Source: DATMFV01 sp964651005 (GTDB taxonomy: Bacteria > Verrucomicrobiota > Verrucomicrobiia > Chthoniobacterales > Chthoniobacteraceae). From it: a stretch of 8,184 nucleotides of DNA. Below the pieces are notes generated by a model. The model did no database searches, had not been told where the DNA came from, and saw only the letters and a program-made list of their open reading frames with translations. The position numbers and the translations under genes were made by a program. Shown in pieces: positions 5,353 through 8,184 of this stretch. The first letter of the stretch is position 1; every line of letters starts with the position of its first letter. The stretch spans positions 1-8,184 of the forward strand of contig CAZYVL010000109.1 in assembly GCA_964651005.1 (NCBI GenBank), written 5' to 3'.

Positions 5353-7005
5353 ATGACCGCCCGCCTCTTCGCCCTGTTGCTCGCGTTGCCGTGTTTTCTC
5401 GCCGCTCCCGCGTTTGGGAAAACGACGAATGCCCCGCATACGCTGCCCGCTCACACCGTTCCCGTCCGCAAGGTGGTGGCGGCGGAAAAGCCGCTCTCGG
5501 TGATCCGGGTCAACGTCACCAACCAGCCGTACGATTTTCTCCGCCCGTGGACAAAGAGCACGCCCTACCAGCGCCGCGCGGTGTGCCCCATTCTGGAAGG
5601 GCCGGAGGGGAAAATGGTGCTCGTGACGGGCGAGATGGTGGCCGACGCCACGTACGTTGAGCTTGAAAAACCCGACAGCGGCGAGAAGACCCCGGCTTCC
5701 GTAATCGCGGTGGATTACGAATGCAACCTCGCCCTGGTCAAGCCGGTGGACGCGCGGTTTCTCGACGGCTTCAAGCCGCTTGCGCTGGGGGAATCGCGCG
5801 TGGGGGACAATCTTTCCATCTGGCAGCTTGAGGGCAACGGCACGCTCTTGAGCACCCGCGCGCTGGTCACTTCCGCAGAGGTGCTCTCCTACCCGGTCGG
5901 CGACAGCGCGTTCCTGCTCTACCGGCTGACTTCCGCATTGCAGCCGCGCGAAGGGAGCTTCACCGCGCCCGCCGTCCACGGGGAGCGGCTCACAGGCATG
6001 GTGATCCGCTTCGACTCGCGCACGCAGAACGCCGACGCCATCCCCGCCCCGGTGATCGCGCATTTCCTCAAGTCCGCGGCGCGGCACCGCATCGGCTTCC
6101 CCCAGGCGGGGGTCAACTTCAGCCCGCTGCGCGATCCGCAACTGCGCCGCTACAGCGGGGCAAGCGGCGAGAAAGGGGGCGTGTATATCACGAACGTGCT
6201 CCCCGGAAGCGCCGCCGCAAAGGCCGGGTTGCAGGTGGGCGATGTGCTCACGGCCATCGACGGTCGCCCCGTGGACCGCGACGGCAACTACGCGGACCCG
6301 CTCTACGGCAAGGTTTCCCTCTCCCACCTCATCTCCACGCTCCACGACACGGGCGACCAGGTTCCCTTCCAGATCGTCCGCAAGGGGGACGCCATGACGC
6401 TGAAGCTCACCCTCACCCACGCGGACCCGTCCAAATCGGTCATCGAGCCGTACGTGATCGACCGCGCTCCGCGCTACTACATCCTCGGCGGGCTGATCTT
6501 CCAGGAGCTTTCCCGGCAGTATCTCTTCCGGGGCTGGGGGGCGAGCTGGACGAAGAAAGCGCCGGATCGCTTCGTCTATCTCGACCGCTACCAGTCCGAG
6601 ATTTTCGCGAACGACCCGCGCGAACGGGTGGTGATTCTCAGCTACGTCCTCCCCTCGCCCTGCACGCTCGGGTACGATAACCTGAGCTCGCTCATCGTCA
6701 CTGAGATCAACGGCGTCAAGCTCCGAAGCCTCTCCGACATCGAGGGTGCGCTGGCTAATTCCAAGGATGGGTTCCACCGGATCCGGTTTTCCGAAAGCCC
6801 GGGCGAAATCGTCCTCGACGCGGCGGAAGTGGCCCGCTCCGAAGCCACCCTGATGAAAGACTACGGCCTGCCCGCCCTCAAACGGCTCGATGTTCCGGAT
6901 TCGCCGCAGCCACCACAATCGCCAAATCTACCCGCCCCCGCCGCGCCGGAGGGTGCGGCCCCCGGTGACACGGCCAAGGCCGGGAGCGCCAAACCGCACC
7001 AGTAG
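5353..7005 (+). CDS. Catalytically dead HtrA/Deg-like pseudoprotease with PDZ domains
   Basis: A complete 550-residue exported paralogue of the preceding protease. A signal peptide covers about 1-22. The chymotrypsin-like region (about 45-240) keeps its framework but loses the triad: where the neighbour has L-T-N-A-H-V-V this has V-T-G-E-M-V-A (Met95 for His); D-C-D-L-A-V becomes E-C-N-L-A-L (Asn125 for Asp); N-P-G-N-S-G-G-P becomes Q-P-R-E-G-S-F-T-A-P (Gly201, or Ser202 if shifted), destroying the oxyanion loop. The G-Y-P-x-G-G loop is gone too. The PDZ domain (about 275-355, L-Q-V-G-D-V-L-T-A-I-D-G) and the Deg9-like domain (about 373-500, R-Y-Y-I-L-G-G-L-I-F) remain intact. A Pro/Ala-rich tail (about 515-550), absent from the active copy, ends the chain. 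Full length and an intact frame argue against gene decay. A role as regulator, partner or chaperone/adaptor for the active protease is inferred. Confidence 0.88.
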   Translation: MTARLFALLLALPCFLAAPAFGKTTNAPHTLPAHTVPVRKVVAAEKPLSVIRVNVTNQPYDFLRPWTKSTPYQRRAVCPILEGPEGKMVLVTGEMVADATYVELEKPDSGEKTPASVIAVDYECNLALVKPVDARFLDGFKPLALGESRVGDNLSIWQLEGNGTLLSTRALVTSAEVLSYPVGDSAFLLYRLTSALQPREGSFTAPAVHGERLTGMVIRFDSRTQNADAIPAPVIAHFLKSAARHRIGFPQAGVNFSPLRDPQLRRYSGASGEKGGVYITNVLPGSAAAKAGLQVGDVLTAIDGRPVDRDGNYADPLYGKVSLSHLISTLHDTGDQVPFQIVRKGDAMTLKLTLTHADPSKSVIEPYVIDRAPRYYILGGLIFQELSRQYLFRGWGASWTKKAPDRFVYLDRYQSEIFANDPRERVVILSYVLPSPCTLGYDNLSSLIVTEINGVKLRSLSDIEGALANSKDGFHRIRFSESPGEIVLDAAEVARSEATLMKDYGLPALKRLDVPDSPQPPQSPNLPAPAAPEGAAPGDTAKAGSAKPHQ

Positions 7006-7038
7006 CGCCAGTAGTATCGGTAGCGTCCATAGCATCCG
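7003..7038. repeat. Four degenerate 9-base tandem units starting at the stop codon
   Basis: TAGCGCCAG, TAGTATCGG, TAGCGTCCA and TAGCATCCG follow one another without gaps; the first TAG is the stop codon of the pseudoprotease. Each unit repeats TAG in the same frame, so the stop is followed by three more in-frame TAGs. A run of seven T (7043-7049) lies just beyond, but I found no good stem before it, so an intrinsic terminator is only a weak possibility. Confidence 0.45.
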
Positions 7039-7058
7039 GGCGTTTTTTTCCGTTTCCC

Positions 7059-7072
7059 CGCCCCCTGGGGCG
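7059..7072. repeat. Short GC palindrome upstream of guaA
   Basis: CGCCCC and GGGGCG flank a two-base CT centre, a perfect 6-base inverted repeat 50 bases before the guaA start. The loop is too tight for all pairs to form in RNA, and no T-run follows on the plus strand. It may be a protein-binding site or chance in GC-rich DNA. Confidence 0.25.
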
Positions 7073-7078
7073 AATTGT

Positions 7079-7110
7079 CGTTTGCAATCGCGGGGCGGCG
7101 TTTGCAATAT
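7079..7110 (+). promoter_or_regulatory. Direct repeat and possible promoter just before guaA
   Basis: CGTTTGCAAT occurs at 7079-7088 and again at 7099-7108, exactly 20 bases apart, about two helical turns, so both copies face the same side of the DNA. Within the repeat, TTGCAA (7082-7087) and CAATAT (7105-7110) are 17 bases apart and could act as weak -35 and -10 boxes. Transcription would then start only a few bases before the ATG at 7122. Either a repressor/activator site or a promoter would fit; neither is proven. Confidence 0.3.
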
Positions 7111-7121
7111 GACCGGCTTCT

Positions 7122-8184
7122 ATGACCGCGCCCGCCCCCGTGTCCAAAATTGTCATCCTCGACTTCGGCTCGCAGTACACCCAGGTCATCGCCCGGCGCG
7201 TGCGCGAGTGCGCCGTCTATTCGCAGATCCTCAGCCACCGCGCCACCGCCGGGGAGATCGCGAAGCTCGACGCACGCGGCATCATCCTCTCCGGCGGCCC
7301 GGCGAGCGTCTACTCCAAGGACGCCCCGCAGGTGGACCCCGGCATCTTTGAGCTTGGCATTCCCGTGCTCGGCATCTGCTACGGGATGCAGCTCATGGGC
7401 TTCCACCTCGGCGGCAAGGTGGAACACTCCGACCGGCGCGAGTACGGCGCGGGCGCGCTCTGCCTGAAAAACGAGGCGGGCGAGCGCACCGGGCAGTGCG
7501 GGCTTTTCGACGGCCTGCCCGATTCGCTCGACGTCTGGAACAGCCACGGCGACAAGCTCACAAAGCTCCCGACCGGGTTCCAAGCCGTCGGGCATACCTC
7601 GAACTCCCCCTTCGCCGCCATCGAGAACGCCGGGAAGCGCTTCTTCGGCCTTCAGTTCCACCCCGAGGTGGCGCATACCCCGCGCGGCAAGGAGATTCTC
7701 CAGAACTTCGTCTACAAGATCTGTGGGTGCAAAATGGACTGGACGATGGGGTCATTCATCGAGCAGACGTGCGAGGAAATTCGCACGCGCGTGGGCACCG
7801 ATCACGTCGTGCTCGGGCTGAGCGGCGGCGTCGATTCCTCCGTCGCGGCCGCGCTTCTTCACAAGGCCATCGGCGATCAGCTCACCTGCGTCTTCGTCAA
7901 CAACGGCCTGCTGCGGGCCAACGAAGCGGAATCGGTGCAGAAGCTTTACGGCGACAATTTCCAGATCAAGCTCAAGTACGTGGACGCCACCGCGCGTTTC
8001 CTCGGGAAGCTCGCGGGAGTCACCGACCCGGAGACCAAGCGCAAGATCATCGGCAACGAGTTTATCCGCGTCTTTGAGGAAGCGGTGCGCGATCTCGCCA
8101 CCGGGGGAGAGAACTTCCGCTTTCTCGCGCAGGGGACGCTCTATCCCGACGTGATCGAGAGCGTCTCCATCTCCGGCAACCCCG
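7122..8184 (+). CDS. guaA: GMP synthase (glutamine-hydrolysing), 3' end beyond the window
   Basis: This cytoplasmic enzyme makes GMP from XMP, ATP and glutamine in the last step of guanine nucleotide synthesis. The 354 codons present cover the glutamine amidotransferase domain and the start of the ATP-pyrophosphatase domain. Visible marks are I-L-D-F-G-S-Q-Y near the N-terminus, nucleophile Cys86 in G-I-C-Y-G-M-Q, the His180/Glu182 pair in Q-F-H-P-E-V, the ATP-binding P-loop S-G-G-V-D-S-S (234-240), and the conserved L-A-Q-G-T-L-Y-P-D-V-I-E-S close to the right edge. The frame is intact; roughly 150-170 further codons are expected from the usual family size. The ATG at 7122 is chosen because it directly precedes the conserved N-terminus; the ATG at 7109 is in another frame. 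The gene follows the pseudoprotease by 116 bases on the same strand and is probably functionally unrelated to it. Confidence 0.97.
   Translation, partial: MTAPAPVSKIVILDFGSQYTQVIARRVRECAVYSQILSHRATAGEIAKLDARGIILSGGPASVYSKDAPQVDPGIFELGIPVLGICYGMQLMGFHLGGKVEHSDRREYGAGALCLKNEAGERTGQCGLFDGLPDSLDVWNSHGDKLTKLPTGFQAVGHTSNSPFAAIENAGKRFFGLQFHPEVAHTPRGKEILQNFVYKICGCKMDWTMGSFIEQTCEEIRTRVGTDHVVLGLSGGVDSSVAAALLHKAIGDQLTCVFVNNGLLRANEAESVQKLYGDNFQIKLKYVDATARFLGKLAGVTDPETKRKIIGNEFIRVFEEAVRDLATGGENFRFLAQGTLYPDVIESVSISGNP

Noticed and set aside
5389..5400. Cys14 of the pseudoprotease as a lipoprotein cysteine
   Set aside because: The residue before it is Pro (L-A-L-P-C), which does not fit a lipobox, and the hydrophobic stretch continues past it to a normal signal-peptidase site.
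5158..6918. A 586-codon open frame on the minus strand opposite the pseudoprotease
   Set aside because: Same Arg/Val/Glu/His-rich shadow composition, no signal peptide or motif; the plus strand carries a protein plainly homologous to its neighbour.
7006..7121. A purine or guanine riboswitch upstream of guaA
   Set aside because: The gap is only 116 bases and I could not find the three-helix purine riboswitch core; only small repeats and a T-run are visible.
6861..7676. A 271-codon minus-strand frame across the pseudoprotease end and guaA start
   Set aside because: It spans two unrelated plus-strand genes and their gap and shows no domain; guaA conservation explains the region.

Overview
The window looks like a chromosomal piece of a GC-rich, Gram-negative bacterium, most likely a member of the Verrucomicrobiota (inference). 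The grounds are a secreted protein with a C-terminal PEP-CTERM sorting signal, two exported HtrA/Deg proteases with a Deg9-like C-terminal domain, a guaA gene, and start codons with almost no Shine-Dalgarno sequences. No 16S or other taxonomic marker is present, so the phylum is a guess from protein style.

Layout. Positions 1-976 (minus strand) hold the 5' part of an unrecognised lipoprotein gene that runs off the left edge. Next on the same strand is a Fic-domain protein (1208-2383) with an intact catalytic motif and an N-terminal autoinhibitory helix. A gene-poor stretch of about 417 bases then separates it from a block that reads entirely on the plus strand. That block contains a PEP-CTERM surface protein (2801-3637), a trypsin-like HtrA/Deg protease with a complete His-Asp-Ser triad (3807-5279), a second HtrA-like protein of the same architecture that has lost the triad (5353-7005), and the first 354 codons of guaA, GMP synthase (7122 to the right edge).

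The most interesting feature is the tandem pair of HtrA-like genes, 73 bases apart. Both have a signal peptide, a protease fold, a PDZ domain and a Deg9-type C-terminal domain. The upstream copy looks active. The downstream copy has Met, Asn and Gly/Ser where His, Asp and Ser should be, has lost the GNSGG and GYP loops, and has gained a Pro/Ala-rich tail. This suggests a duplication in which one copy became a pseudoprotease, perhaps a partner or regulator of the active copy or a PDZ-based chaperone or adaptor in the envelope. The neighbouring PEP-CTERM protein is a possible but unproven client. guaA is a housekeeping gene and probably unrelated.

The intergenic gaps contain several small palindromes and direct repeats: next to the lipoprotein start, upstream of the active protease, right after the pseudoprotease stop codon, and upstream of guaA. 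These are reported as candidates only. No tRNA, rRNA, CRISPR array, insertion sequence or attachment site was seen.
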